A stretch of 64,000 bases of DNA from Phlegmacium glaucopus (taxonomy: Eukaryota; Basidiomycota; Agaricomycetes; Agaricales; Cortinariaceae): assembly GCA_015039465.1 (NCBI GenBank), contig MU130714.1, positions 124,001-188,000 on the forward strand, in the 5' to 3' direction. This document shows, in pieces, positions 22,077 through 34,213 of the stretch. Numbering within the stretch: the stretch's first letter is position 1; each line of letters begins with the position of its first letter. The translations under genes were made by a program, and so were the position numbers. A model generated the notes under the pieces. It was not told the origin of the DNA and made no database searches. It worked only from the letters and a program-made list of their open reading frames with translations.

Positions 22077-25000
22077 TCAAGAGAGCGGAAGAGGTCCGGG
22101 TTTAGCCGGATAACTCTGGTGGAAATCAGCAACAAGTTCGGACGCGTGTCCTAGTTCATTAGCTGGTAACCAGGAAGTTTCTTCGTCGGTACCTTCATAG
22201 CCAGACCACTTGACTAGGTACAGAAGTTTGCATATTGCATACACGACGTCTGTTGTCCAATTTAGAGTCCAAAATTTCGGAGACCTCAAATTCCTGTTCT
22301 CCGTCAATGACGACTGGAGGAGGAGGAGGTTGAGTGCGTTCCGGAATAGTGTTCGGAACGGAAGGCTCTAGCATGGAAACATGGAAGACGGGATGGACGG
22401 CACGCAAGTTATCGGGAAGACGAAGGGTCCAGGACAGAGGACCTGCCTGAGCAATGATCTCATACGGACCAAGATACTTCTCAGAGAGTTTCTTTGAAGG
22501 TCTGGTCATACGGAAGAATTGTGCTTTGACAAAGGCTCAATCTCCAACCTTGAAGTCCGGAGGAGGAATCCGACGCTTGTCCGCGGAACATTGGTATTGT
22601 TCCTGGGAAGTAAGGATAGCTTTTCGGAGTTCCTCGTGGAGTTCATTAAGGTCCGTAATGTACTTGTGAGCACGGGAGGAGACGAGGTCGTATTCCGGAT
22701 GGATAGTGATAGCTGGATCGTAGCCTTTGTTGGCAAAAAACGGAGATACACCGGTAGTGGCACTCGGAGTATTGTTGTAGGAGAATTCTGCTAATGGGAG
22801 AAGTGAACTCCAGTTGTCTTGCTGATAATTGCAGTAGATGTGGATGTATTGTTCCAAGGTTTGGTTGACGCGTTCCGTTTGTCCGTCACCTTCCGGGTGG
22901 TATCCAGAGCTGAAGTGCAACTTCATGTCGAGGGCTTTTCCGAGGGATCTGAAGAAGTGAGATACAAACTCGGAACCGCGGTCGGAGGTTACATGGGACG
23001 GAACACCGTGCTTGGAAAACACGTGGATGACAAATAGTTCCGCAAGTTGAGCAGAAGTGATGGTGTCGTATGTGGGGATGAAAATGGATTGTTTCGTGAA
23101 ACGGTCTACTACGACCAAGACCGCAGTGAAACCTTCGGAGTCTGGAAGGTGTTCAATGAAATCCATGGAGATGGAGTCCCAAGGACGGGACAGAACAGGG
23201 AGTTGTCGGAGTAAGCCGTATGGTTTATGATGTTTGGCTTTGGACCGAGAACAGGTGGTGCAAGTCCTACAATAGTCAGTGACAAAAACACGAACACTGG
23301 GCCAAGTATATTCTCGACGGATAACTGCAAGAGTTCTATTGACACCAAAATGTCCGGAGACAGGATGGTCATGATAATAACGAAGGACACGGAGACGAAG
23401 ATCTCCGGAATCTGGAACATAGATCCGTTGATCAATCCGGACAAGTCCGGAAGAGTCCTTAGACCATCTAGCATACTTCGGATTGTCTAGATCCGATAAG
23501 TAGGACTGTGCAAGGGGATCCGTGGAAAGAGCGGAAAGGATCCCCTTGTTGAGCTCTTCGACATCCATGGTAAAGATACCACGGAGTAATGTAGGAAGTA
23601 ATGAAGTAGCTCGGAGCGAAGCAGAAAGTTGTTCGGAAGAAAAGATAGGTTTAAAATTGTGTGGATTGACTTCACCGTAATCTTTCCCTCCCTCCTTTAG
23701 ATAGAGGTCAGGACGACGAGTCAGCGCGTCCGGTTTTGTTCCGAGACGGCCTGGGCGAAATCGAATAACCATGTTGAATGCGGAAAGGTACTCGGACCAC
23801 CGGGCTTGACGCCGGGATAAGATTTTGGTGGTCGAGAAATACTCTAGATTCTTATGGTCAGTAACCACATCAATTGGGAAACTAGCACCTTCAAGGTAGT
23901 GACGCCAAGCTTTAAAAGCTTCAAAAATGGCGAGCAACTCCTTGTCGTGAACGTCGTAATTCAATTCCGCACCGGAGAAGGTACGAGAACGATACGCGAC
24001 GGGATGGATTTCTCCATTGGAATCACGGATGGAAAGGATAGCTGCTAAAGCATAGTCGGATGTGTCAGTTTCCACAATGATAGGACAGTCTGGCTTCCAG
24101 TGTGTTAACACCGGAGCGGAAACAAAAGCCTCCTTGAGAGTCTTAAAAGCAAGGTGACAACTGTCATCAAAAACCCACGGAATATTTTTCCGGGTGAGAT
24201 GGGTCAACGGAACCACAATATCGGAATAGTTGTGGATGAAACGTCTGTAAAAATTAGCAAAACCAAGGAAGGATTGGACATCTTTGACTTTCCGAGGTTC
24301 CGGCCAGTCTTGAATGACTTGGACTTTCGCCGGATCCATAGAAAGGCCATCAGGACCGATCATGTGACCCAGGTACTCGACGGAATCAGAGTGGAAAACA
24401 CATTTCTTACCATTAGCGAAGAGATTATTATCTCGGAGCCGCCGGAGGACTTCGGAGACATGTTTGATGTGATCCTTTTCGTTGATGGAGAAAATGAGGA
24501 TGTCGTCCAGATAGATGATTACGAACACATCTAAAAGGTCAGCAAAAATGGTGTTAAGGAAGCGTTGAAAACCGCCAGGGGCGTTGGTAAGTCCGAACGG
24601 CATGACCAGCCACTCGAAGGAGCCATAGCGGGTACAGAAAGCAGTCTTCCACCTCGTCTCCGGCAGCAATCCGGACGAGATGGTAGGCATGCTTTAAGTC
24701 GATTTTAGTGAATATTCCGGATTTGTGGGGGGCATCAAGTAAGTCGGAAACAAGGGGTAGGGGATACTTGTCTTTCCGAGTGATGGCATTGAGTTTACGG
24801 AAGTCGACGCAAAGCCGGAGTGACCCGTCCTTCTTCTTGATGAACAGGACAGGTGCTCCGAAGGGAGACTTAGAGGGGCGGATGAAACCCATATTTAGGT
24901 GCTCGTCGATGAACTCTCGGAGCGTTCCTAATTCGGATTCGGAAAGGGGATAAATCGGACCCAAGGGGGGCTTAGCAGACTCATCGATTTCGATTTTTAG

Positions 25001-25816
25001 GTCATACTCTCGATGGTCCGCTAGAGTGCTACCCTTGCCTTTGGAAAAGACGTCCGAAAATTCGTGGTATATTTCCGGAACACTGTCCAGATCGGAATCG
25101 GATGGTGTAGCGGAGGCTGAGGCAGAACGGCCCGCAGCCTCGACTGGATCGTGAACGGAAATGGAGTAGCATTGGGCTCCTTTGGAACGGATGGACCTCA
25201 TGAAAGCTGCAGCAGACACTAAGGAAATTTTAGGAGCGGTCAATGGTTTGGGAACAAAAGGGATATCAGGAGGTGGTTCTGGGACAGAAGGTATTTAAAC
25301 CTTTGTCTTCGCGGAAACCGTATCGGACATAGTAATGTCAGATACCGGAACGGGTGCCTTGGCGGAAACGGAAGCGGGAACTGGAAGGATAACTATACGG
25401 TCTTGGAAAGTTACACTGCTATCGACCCAATCAATCAACGGATTATGCAGGGTGAGCCAGTCAAGCCCGAGTACAGCAGGAAAATCAGAATCCAGCTTGG
25501 TTAATAAAAACCGGATTTTGTGGACTGTACCACAAGAGAAACAAACGGAAACAATGGTAGCATGTGTGATCATGCCCGGAGAAGAACCATCAATAAGACG
25601 GAGAATCATAGGAGTAATCGGAAAAATAGGAAAACCTTTGGACTTCGCGAAATGCTTGTCCATGAAACAGTGAGTGGAACCACTGTCAATGAAAGCGGAA
25701 AAATCGATATGCGGAAATTGAAGAGAGAGAAGAGAAACAAAAACTGCTCGGGTTTCTGGAGAGATTATTGCATTGAGAACTGCAACAAGCTCAGCACAGG
25801 GCTTCTCGCAATTCAC
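22077..25816 (-). pseudogene. Gypsy pol: PR-RT-RH-IN-chromodomain, degraded
   Basis: Retropepsin (FIDSGSTHCFMD) lies at about 25650-25690. RT follows with SPFGAPVLFIKKKDGSLRLC and the catalytic IIYLDDILIFS. RNase H has PIIVETDTSDYALAA and NYDVHDKELLAIFEA. Integrase has its HHCC zinc finger (HPVSGHFGV...CRTCTTC) and DDE core (SMDFIEHLP, VTSDRGSEFVS, GQTERVNQT). A chromodomain (LYLVKWSGYEGTDEETSWLP) sits at the C terminus near 22120-22200. Breaks are an in-frame TAA between PR and RT (25295-25297), a +1 frameshift in RT near 24660, a TGA after the integrase core (22537-22539), and a frameshift near 22240 before the chromodomain. The element cannot make a full polyprotein. The chromodomain implies targeting to heterochromatin. 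Confidence 0.9.
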
Positions 25817-25842
25817 CGTCTGTGCTGAGTCCAGTGAATTGC

Positions 25843-25999
25843 TTAGTCTTTTTTCTTCTCCGAACCGGAGTCCTTTGGCTTAGCCGGAGCGGACTCGGAA
25901 ACGGAATCAGAAACGGTAGAGGCTCGGCCTTTAGCGGAGCTTGCCTTGGCAAGGTTACACTCAGGAACGCGGTGTCCCGGCTTGCCACAGAAAAGACAC
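25843..25999 (-). pseudogene. Gag zinc-knuckle fragment
   Basis: Reads QCLFCGKPGHRVPEC, a CX2CX4HX4C nucleocapsid knuckle, followed by a Ser/Lys-rich tail ending SEKKKD and TAA at 25843-25845. The N-terminal gag is missing because the frame is interrupted by an L1 LTR at 26000. It is separated from the pol frame by a short overlap-free gap, so gag and pol were separate frames. Confidence 0.8.
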
Positions 26000-26572
26000 T
26001 GTTACATTCCGTCATACGTTACTCTGGTCCAGCTCCGTCGGAGCTGTGTCCGGTAGTCCGTACTCCGTACAGTGCTTTCCCTTATATCCGGAACTACTCA
26101 TCCTATGTTCAACTCCGGGACTTCTCTGCATCATTCCGGTTCCTCCGCCTATACTCCAAACCCGTTATCACTTCTTCGCCACTACCACTATTCTTTGTCA
26201 TCATCTTTCCCATCATCAGTCAGCACACCAGCCATGGATTATTCACCCAAGAATGCAGGACTTTCTGGGAGCAGAACGCAGCACTTTATATTTATCTTTT
26301 ATATTTTGGTTGCTATTCCTTATTATTATTTCAGTACTTGGAGCTTGTATGTATACCTCAGTTTGAATATCAACTTGGTTTCCTCCTCCTGTTCATCCTC
26401 TAAGTCCCTGCAACTTCTGGTTCCACTCCATTCCATTCCTACTCCAAAATTAGGACACAAAGGTTTAGGGTAGTACAGCATATACACTGAGGCTGAAGTC
26501 CTTATCTGTTCCGTGGTTCTGTTCCAATAAAACTCCATCTGATGCTCCAGAACAGAGTCCACAAACTTAACA
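26000..26572 (+). mobile_element. L1 LTR (copy C), inverted against the chromovirus
   Basis: Reads TGTTACATTCCGTC...CACAAACTTAACA on the plus strand, the opposite sense to copy B and to the pol beside it. The flanks are GACAC and GGGAG, so no target duplication is present. It marks a rearrangement or deletion junction rather than the 5' LTR of the neighbouring element. Confidence 0.8.
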
Positions 26573-27156
26573 GGGAGTCTATAAAGACTGAGTAAAGCAG
26601 CTATGAGCCAGTTACAGTAGGGGGTTCCAGTAAATAATGAGATAAGGACAGTAATTACTGACTACTACTGGAATTAGAGCTTGAAGTTGTACCTACAGAG
26701 AATGGGAATAGGAAGAGCCTGAAGTACTGTACCATTTCAATTAGTTGGGGGTGTGACCTGGGACATGTTGGACAAATTTGTATCTCCATCCAAGGGCATA
26801 GTGACCTGTGACATATTCCAAATTTTGGCCAAGGTAAAAATTCATCCAGGCTTCATCTCCTCAAAGTCTCCTCAATTTTAATTTTGAATCTTTGAGAATG
26901 GCTTTTGACCATCAGCCACTCCCAATGTGGCCAGGGACAAACACTCAATTTCATCCACAACCAAAGGCTCTGATGTGTGATGGACGAACCAATTGAAATG
27001 GTACAGTAGTCTAATCATCAAAGTATAACAGTGTTTGTATTCTACTTCCTTGACTTTCAATTGCATTATCAAAATTTTAACGTCTCAATTGTTAGCAGAA
27101 AACTTTAGAGTTTTCTTTAGTGCTGTGATTTTCAACTATTTCAACTCAAAACCATT
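26573..27156. other. CpG-poor spacer with a 284-bp inverted-repeat element
   Basis: No gene. Inverted arms TACTGTACCATTTCAATT (from 26725) and AATTGAAATGGTACAGTA (to 27008) bound a possible MITE of 284 bp. No target duplication was convincing. Confidence 0.45.
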
Positions 27157-27295
27157 GATCCTCAGGCTACAAAACAGCATGATGCTCTATCCCCCAAATT
27201 GGGTAGGAGGAAGGAGAGGGAATGGAGTGGGGAGTGGAATATCAAGGACATGAAACATCTAGCTAAAGCTTTGAGGGGTCTCAAGGCTTGCTGAA
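27157..27295 (+). pseudogene. 3' fragment of the gene at 12408-13526
   Basis: Aligns to the last 45 codons of the hypothetical gene, including the EWSGEW region and the terminal GLKA segment. The region upstream of the fragment is unrelated, so it is a truncated duplicate. CpG sites of the source (for example GAACGTC, CATCGAG, GGCTCGC) are TpG, CpA or otherwise lost. Confidence 0.8.
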
Positions 27296-27726
27296 CCTGG
27301 ATTCAAATTTCTCTTCCCATGAGACCTATGGTATCCAGCTGGGATGGATACACTGTTTCACATGAATTTTATTTTATTTCCTCGCATTCTTGTATTTTTT
27401 TTGCCTTCTATCCCCATTGTCTCCATCCCCATTCATTGTCTCCATACACTTACAACCAAGTAATTAATCCCAAGCTCACCACTCCATAAGTTCTATTATA
27501 TATTCACAATGTATCTAATTTTTCTATGTATTATAATTAAGCCCTATGTATATTGTGCATTTTTTCAGTTACACCTGTCAAAGTCAAGAAAACATTCAAC
27601 ACAAAAAACCTGCTCCATCTGACATCAAAGTTGGACAGACACTGAGTTCACTGCAAAACATTCAAGCTGATGTTGACAGATGGGATGATACACAAAACTT
27701 GACTCCTGATATATGCTGTGTACAAT

Positions 27727-29004
27727 TAGTGATGTGCCAGGCTCAGCTTTGAGCTGGAAGCCAGGCAAAGCTGAACCATTTTAGGCCAGGCTGGGCTGGG
27801 CCATAGGTGATGGCCCAGGAATGGCTTTGGCCCAGCCCAGGATAGCTCAAAGCCAAAGCCAGCGGCTCAGGCCATGGTGTTAAGTTTAAGACAAAAGGAG
27901 AAGTCACATCGGAGTTACTCCGGAACGGAACCGGAACAGTAACCCGGAAAGGACGTTGGCCTCAGCGTATGTGCTGTGCCGCCCAGCTCCTAAGGTGTCC
28001 TGATTTCGGAACGGAAGAAGAAAGTAACAAGTCGGAAGACCTCAGTGACTTAGAGGGAAAACAAGAGGAGGGAAACTAAGTTGATATTCGAACTAAGGGA
28101 AAACATACAAGTTCGAGTACTTAAATATAAAAGGAATTGCAACCGAAATATAGAATATAAATATAAGTGCTGCGTTCTGCTCCCGGAATAGGTCCTGCAT
28201 TCTTGGGTGAATAATCCATGGCTGGTGTGCTGACTGATAGTGGGAAAGTGATGACAAAGGAATAGTTGTTATGACAAAGGTGTGGTAAGGTGTTTGGAAT
28301 ATCGTCGGAAGAGTCGGAATGATACGGAGAAGTCTCGGAGTCAGACGTAGGAGGAGTAGACAAGGGAAAGTACTGGAATGGAGTACAGACTACCGGAAAC
28401 AACTCCGTCGGAGTCGGGCCGGAGTAACGTGTGACAGAATGTAACAGTTGGCTTTAGCACCAGAATTATTTATAATAATTTGGATTTATTATACAGTTTC
28501 TTACATCTCAGAATGCACACTGAAAATTCTGAAAGTTATTTGGTTATCACAGTGACATTTTTGTCACCCTTCATGGCCGTCGCTTTGGATCTTGTTCTGA
28601 CCGTGACAAAAATGTCATATTGAAACACAACCAAATTTTTAGAAATTTTGGTGTGCAAGATACAGTCCGTAAAGAATGAGACTGCCTCGTTTATGGCAGC
28701 AAAAGATGCTCCTGATTACATAACCAGCAATTGAACCACTTTAGATTCCCTTTTCAAAGAGCTCTTGTGTGATCAACTTTGATCTATCATTATTTGATTA
28801 GTCTACTTCACTAATATTATCCAAATATCTGATTTCCGTGGGTTACTATAATGAAATGTAGAAGTACTGTCAAAAGCCATGGCCTGGGCTGGGCCAAGCC
28901 AGGGCCGAGCCGGCTTTGGGGGCTTTGGTTTTTGTGAGACCAGAGCCAGCTGAAGTCAGGCCAAAGCCGTGGCTATTGGGCCAAGCCGGACCGGAACATC
29001 ACTA
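27727..29004. mobile_element. hAT-like element carrying a nested LTR
   Basis: Left end TAGTGATGTGCCAGGC and right end GGAACATCACTA are inverted repeats. The flanks TGTACAAT (27719-27726) and AGTACAAT (29007-29014) fit an 8-bp target duplication with one mismatch, and the empty site is visible at about 13950-13960 in the source copy. Subterminal regions are GGGCC/GGCTTTGG-rich. Without the nested LTR (27878-28446) it is about 710 bp and non-coding, so it is non-autonomous. Confidence 0.7.
27878..28446 (-). mobile_element. L1 solo LTR (copy D)
   Basis: Plus strand reads TGTTAAGTTTAAGAC...AATGTAACA. It is inserted in the hAT-like element and keeps many CpGs, so it is younger than its CpG-depleted surroundings. 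Confidence 0.85.
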
Positions 29005-29089
29005 TCAGTACAATATATTCATATTCACCATTTGGCATAGCTTTATATATACATGTTCTGATACAAAGATGCAATTATTCCTACTAGAC

Positions 29090-31709
29090 TTACACACATG
29101 TAACAAGTTGATTTATCACATACACCAAAAATAAAAAATTTACAACTTGTGGAATCTGGATGGATGACTGAAGCACATTGGAATGACCCTCGGAGGTTGA
29201 CCTTGGCGAGCATACCGTGATATTATCATCCCGGTTAAATTGAAGATCCCGGGCCGCGCTTCCAGTAGCATACCACCATAAGGTTGTCACACCCACTGGA
29301 AAGATATAAGTTGCCTAATAATCCGAACTTGAGTAAAGAATTTAAGGAAGCAAATGGGGTATTTTTTTTACCTGCATCCCACGAAACTGGATGGTCGTCT
29401 TAACTGGGACAGGATTCCATTTAGTGGATGAGCTATCATCCGCTAAGGATGTTGACGTTTTCTCTTCAACAAAGGTCAAGGTGGAAGGGAGGGAGGTCGA
29501 CACTTACAATTCATGACTACGATCGAATATCTTAACGGGTCACTCGACGACGCTCTGCCTGTAACATAGGCACCAACTCGTAATGCCCAATTAAGAGATC
29601 CACCAACAGACACTCCAATTCTACTTCCGAATGGCCCTCCAGCATCTTTTGGAATGATAGCTTTGGATGCCTGAGCCATGGAGTAGACTGAAAAAAAGAC
29701 AAACATCTGGTCGGACAAGTTCTTCAAAAGGTACTCCGAACCCACATTCTTGATTGAACGAATAGCTTCCATTGCTATTAACTGTAACCAGAGGCCGGCA
29801 TCCGGCGCCACCACAACTATTCGTTCCTGGTAGCTTTGGGTTACCACCCCCGTCCAGCGCAATGTTCCACATCAATCCCTGGCCAAAAGGAGTTCAGTTT
29901 ATCATAACACGATAAGACAGTATTTTATCAAACCGATTGCGAGTTATGCTCTAAACTTCCAATCCACCTTGAACAGAACAGAATAAAAAGATAAGCCCTT
30001 TATCATGTCTACATCTAAATAGGATCCTCACAGATTATCCATGTACCACTAAATGTTCAGATTACAAAATGATATATTAGTCGAGTACAAAAAATGTATG
30101 TGTACATACATACCTTTATATCCTGCCACCAATCGCTACCATATGTTCCAGTGCATGCCGTTAAATATATGGGCTACGTTTTATTTAGCGAAGCAAGTTT
30201 TTATGATTTAGATGATAGGAAAAGAACTTACTGTAGATGAGGAAGCTTTATGGAACACATCTTGATTTTCAACTGGGCCCTTAAAGCAGTGAAATGAAAC
30301 CCCAGCAAAAGCGCTTCCATCCTCTTGCATCTTTTGAAAAGTTAAAAAGACAAATTCGGGACAGAGACAGAAACTGAGGTTACCAGAGTTACAGGATAGC
30401 TTCCGGCATTATCCCAATTGTGCTAAGGATTGATCCCTTGGTTTATGATTCTAGGCAAGATAGAGGATAGAACCAAACCTCGTAACCAATAATTTTCACA
30501 TTACAGAGTGAATTCGCGTCTAAAAGTGACCTCAGGGACGCCGCGATTTGACCCTCGACATCGGCAGTCATACTGCATGTCGGGTAAGTAGGGTTACTGT
30601 TCTGGGGCTCGTTCTTAAAAACGCAAGTCAGCCGTCGAAAGATCATAGACACCTGACGTATGAATCCGAACCTGGATTGAAATAGCGTAAACAGGAAGCC
30701 CTTTGCTCTGGAAACCCTGAACGGACTTTAACAGATAAGTAGCATCTGTGGTGATTATTAAATCAGCAATGTCCGCAACTTTTGAATATTTTATCGCAAG
30801 ACGTACAGGCCCTTATGTATTGGGATTTCAGGGAACCGCCGTTCATGGTACCACTGTCTTTCATCCAAGCAGGCTATTCAAATAGTCAATAAAGAAAATA
30901 GGTGAGAGATGATCCCTGTCGATACCGATACTCACTGGAGACCAGGGAAGAATATGAAGTTTCATGAAGCTGTTGATCGAAAGGATGTCTTTGAGGACGG
31001 AGAAAACGTAGGAGGGAGTTGCGTTGATATTAAATTTGGAGAATAAGATATCGCCACTTGTATCATCCAAGCTGTATACTAGACATCAAATAGATATGTT
31101 TATATCTAAGCTGTTTTTGATCAGTACTGGTTGAGGACGACTACTCACGTTTTGCAGAAAAATCAGAGGCACCGATAGGTACTCGGATGTAATTCAGACC
31201 CGCCGCATTCGCCCCGTCCGTGGGGGAGAAGGCATATGATAAAAGGTTGTAATAGTTTGCTGGATTTGTTGACTGAAGAGTGGACGTTGACCTGGTCAGC
31301 GTGGTAGTATCTTCGCAAATTTACAGACCTCGTACCTTCAAGTTGTTGAGGGTTAGAGCAGCAGAATCAGCTTATGGATAGATATCTTCATTAGAGCGAG
31401 TGTATTGGCGTAGTTGACGAACGTACTTAATGAACCGCCAAAACCAACGATGGGCTGAAATACAGAGGTATCGTCCACAACAATATCAGCGGTCCCATTG
31501 CTAATTGGTCCTGGAGTAACGAAATTGATGGGGGGTGAAGGAGCAAGGGACGTGAATAGTTTATTAAGATCCCATGTCGTTTGCCACTAAGTTACTTTGT
31601 GAGAAAGTCATCAAATACCAAGGGGAATGGAAGATACAATGTCGAATATTTTCTGCGAAGCAACTGAGAGAATTAGGGAAGAGAGTGCTACCAACTGGAA
31701 AGTAAGCAT
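29090..31709 (-). pseudogene. GH30 glucanase-like, copy 2 (frameshifted)
   Basis: Starts MLTFQLVALSSLILSVAS at 31709, with the same exon order as copy 1. It keeps the NEPQNSNPTYPTC acid/base and downstream IALDGGGNP and AIIPKDAGGPFGSRIG segments. The exon after WMKDSGTMNGGS carries two 2-nt insertions against copies 1 and 3 (about 30790 and 30750). These shift the frame and give an early stop (...KSCGHC then TGA), so the acid/base and nucleophile exons are out of frame. It also shares with copy 1 the TAG-creating substitution at the last junction. The 3' flank resembles copy 3 more than copy 1. Confidence 0.8.
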
Positions 31710-31735
31710 TAGCGTCCTATTGCAAAGAACCCCAA

Positions 31736-32155
31736 ATTGTCCTCTTATACCTAACGATATATCATGCGGCTGTGTTTCATATCAAACGTACTCTGGGAAG
31801 GTCACCTATGCGCTATTGTCCAGCAGGGGTCGGGGACACTCGAGTGTGTGAATGTAATGGCACACATCCACCGAGGCAGTGTAGAATTTGTCGGGATCAG
31901 GTGCCTTAATCAAAGGCAAGTCTGCAGATGAGCACGATATTGCAAAAGAACCTCGAACTGTCCTCTTATACCTAACGATATATCATGCGACTATATTTCA
32001 TATTAAACGTACTCTGGGAAGAGAACCTATGCGCCATTGTCCAGCAGGGGTTGGGGACATTCGAGTGTGTGAATGTAACGGTATACATCCACCGAGGCAG
32101 TGTAGAATTTGTCGGGATCAGGCACCTTAGTCAAAGGCAAGTCTGCATATGAGCA
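31736..32155. repeat. Tandem duplication in the GH30 copy 2 upstream region
   Basis: Two units of about 210-220 bp each run from TGTCCTCTTATACCTAACGA through CAGTGTAGAATTTGTCGGGA and the following GATCAGG. The same segment is single in copy 1 (about 16650-16950). This is a promoter-proximal duplication specific to copy 2. Confidence 0.7.
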
Positions 32156-32333
32156 CGAAAGACAGGTGGTATGATGATCAATTGGCTAAAAGGGGCCCGG
32201 AGAAACCTATCTTTTTGTCTCTAAGCAACAGAGTGATTGCAGGAGACTGTTGGGATCATCATGGGTATTAGATAACAACGATCAGTCGAGGTGAGTTGGC
32301 GCACAGGTTGTCAGCACTCCTGATTTTCCTATT

Positions 32334-33282
32334 TGATCTATGCGGATTAGACTGGATGACTCGATGAGGGTAATTCGGCTCATGAAAGGCCTAATGACGG
32401 ATTGGAAGCATAGGATGAAGTGGTCGCAGCTCCAAGCCTATATGATATATAAGTATATTGTCACGAACATTTCTCCGACCACGGACCGTAAGCGTTGTGC
32501 GACATGTTGCAGTTATTTGAGAAGATTCAGACACACTAGGCGTATGATTCGTGCAGAACCTGGATATCCGGGCGTCCCATATGCATCAAGTTCCGTAAAC
32601 CAGTCTGTCTTCCACCGGCACTTGTAAGTCCATACTCGGCTTGAAGGGGCATGTGGTCGTAAGCTAATGACCCTATGTGAGCATTCGTGGAAAATCTTCC
32701 ATAGTGTTTAGGTGGTCCAGCTCAGGCATGTAACCAGTCACCATAACGAAAGCTCCGACCGTTTGATTCTAGCTATATTAGGAGAGCCGCCGTTGACTAG
32801 TACTAGTACATGGATACATGGCCCTTTGTTGCAAGATACAGAGTCATGGGTTCCCGAGCAATCGGTTTGGGGACAGGGGTAGGCCAGTCAAGGATATTAG
32901 CGCTGTTGAACGGAGGAGACGGTTCAAAGTCGCTCAAAGCTCATCTAGCACCTGGAAAGGCCACGTGATACTACATAGATTAGATTAGATCTATGTAGTA
33001 TGATCGGGAGACATTTTGGTTTCTTTTGCATTGCGCTCTGGCTTGGCGAGGGAGTTGGCGACCGTTGGACTTTGCCGTGCTAAGCTGCACACCATTTTTT
33101 CTCTCGATAGAAATAGCAAATGCCCTGTAATCTATGCTAAGATATAGGTTTAAGGTTTGGGAAATATAATTGCTTGCGATACTGAAAGGTACAATCTGAT
33201 CTGTATAAACGTACTAACGGAGCTGGGAGTGGTAGAGACGAGGCGGAATCCAAGAATTGAATATTTTGATCCTGTGCAGCAT
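32334..33282. other. Unique spacer with a short hairpin
   Basis: No supported gene. A 13-bp inverted repeat, ATACTACATAGAT/ATCTATGTAGTAT, lies at 32968-33001. CpG is moderate here compared with the rest of the repeat block. Confidence 0.4.
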
Positions 33283-34213
33283 TAGGGCTGCGCGCCGTAG
33301 CCGTATGTCGGCTACGGGACCGTGAGCCCTCTGGAAGAGGATTTGTCGGTACGGGTACGGTACGGCAAAGTGCCGTATCGGTAAAGTCCATACGGCAGTA
33401 AACGGCCAATGTCGGTGATACGGCTGAGTTCAAAAATAAACAAGCGCTGGCGCCTGCACTGTGCAGCTGTTCGAAATTATAAGTCATCGTTTGTACACCT
33501 CGCTTCTCCAAGTCTCTGAAGCTCTTGACGACCAAGGGTGTCCTCTACTCTGCCTCACTTTAACTTTTAAGAAGCTCCTGGCGTTGATTCATGTGTTAGG
33601 GCAATCATATTCACAATTCTATGATTTCTATCTGCACCCCTCTTAGCTTTTTTTATATGCAAATGTTCGAAGCATGCTACTGTCCGATGTACCACCAATC
33701 ATCCGCTCTTATGACTCACTCAAAATCGGAGGATTTACCAGCTTGCGGTTCTTCTAGAACTCATTCTAGGAATAGTCGCGTCTTCAACAACCAATAATTC
33801 TAATGGGACTAGCACAAGAACAATCAAGTCACTGGACATTGCAAGCACAGTAATTTTCCTGTTTCTTACTGTCCTACAGGTCATCCAGACTGTCATCCTT
33901 GCAAAATCAGGTATGTCTGGCATGTGAAGATTTCATTGTTGAGTCTTTTACTAAATGTGCCTAGCCAAATGACCTCTCTCTCTCTCTGCAGGACAAAGTC
34001 AACATTACATACAAGGCACTGTATGTACTTCCCAAGCCCTCATAGAAATATAACTTTATTTTATACCACATACCCGTATACGGCCATTTTATACCATAAT
34101 GACAGCCATCCGTACTGTGGACATTGAAAAAAAATACCTATGGCTACAGATATGGCACCACTGTAGCCGTATTCATATGGCCGACTACTGTTATGGTACG
34201 GTGCGCACCCCTA
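33283..34213. mobile_element. hAT-like non-autonomous element with ACGGTA arrays
   Basis: Left end TAGGGCTGCGCGCCGTA and right end TACGGTGCGCACCCCTA are imperfect inverted repeats. It is flanked by CCTGTGCAGCAT and CCTGTGCTGCAT. Subterminal sequence is a degenerate GTACGGTACGGC minisatellite on both sides. The 931 bp show no transposase frame. Confidence 0.6.

Larger units (their letters stand above)
20080..25999 (-). mobile_element. Decayed chromodomain Gypsy element (chromovirus)
   Basis: Minus-strand order is a gag zinc knuckle (25843-25999, cut off at 26000), then protease, RT, RNase H, integrase and chromodomain (22077-25816), an antisense accessory gene (20812-21857), and the 3' LTR (20080-20668). 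The 5' part of gag and the cognate 5' LTR are missing. At 26000 an L1 LTR in the opposite orientation abuts the gag frame directly. Confidence 0.8.
27157..32333. repeat. Segmental duplicate of 13389-17140
   Basis: 27157-27726 matches the 3' end and 3' flank of the gene at 12408-13526, and 29007-32333 matches GH30 copy 1 with its upstream flank. The two parts are contiguous in the source copy and are split here by the insertion 27727-29004. Most differences in 27157-27726 are C to T or G to A at CpG. Confidence 0.85.

Noticed and set aside
20790..22135. Long minus-strand ORFs opposite the zinc-cluster gene
   Set aside because: Ser/Pro/Leu-rich shadow frames of the purine-rich coding strand; the plus-strand frame has the intron and cysteine motif.
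20080..26572. A complete LTR retrotransposon bounded by LTR copies B and C
   Set aside because: The two LTRs are in opposite orientation, the gag 5' half is missing, and no target duplication flanks the unit, so they are not a cognate pair.
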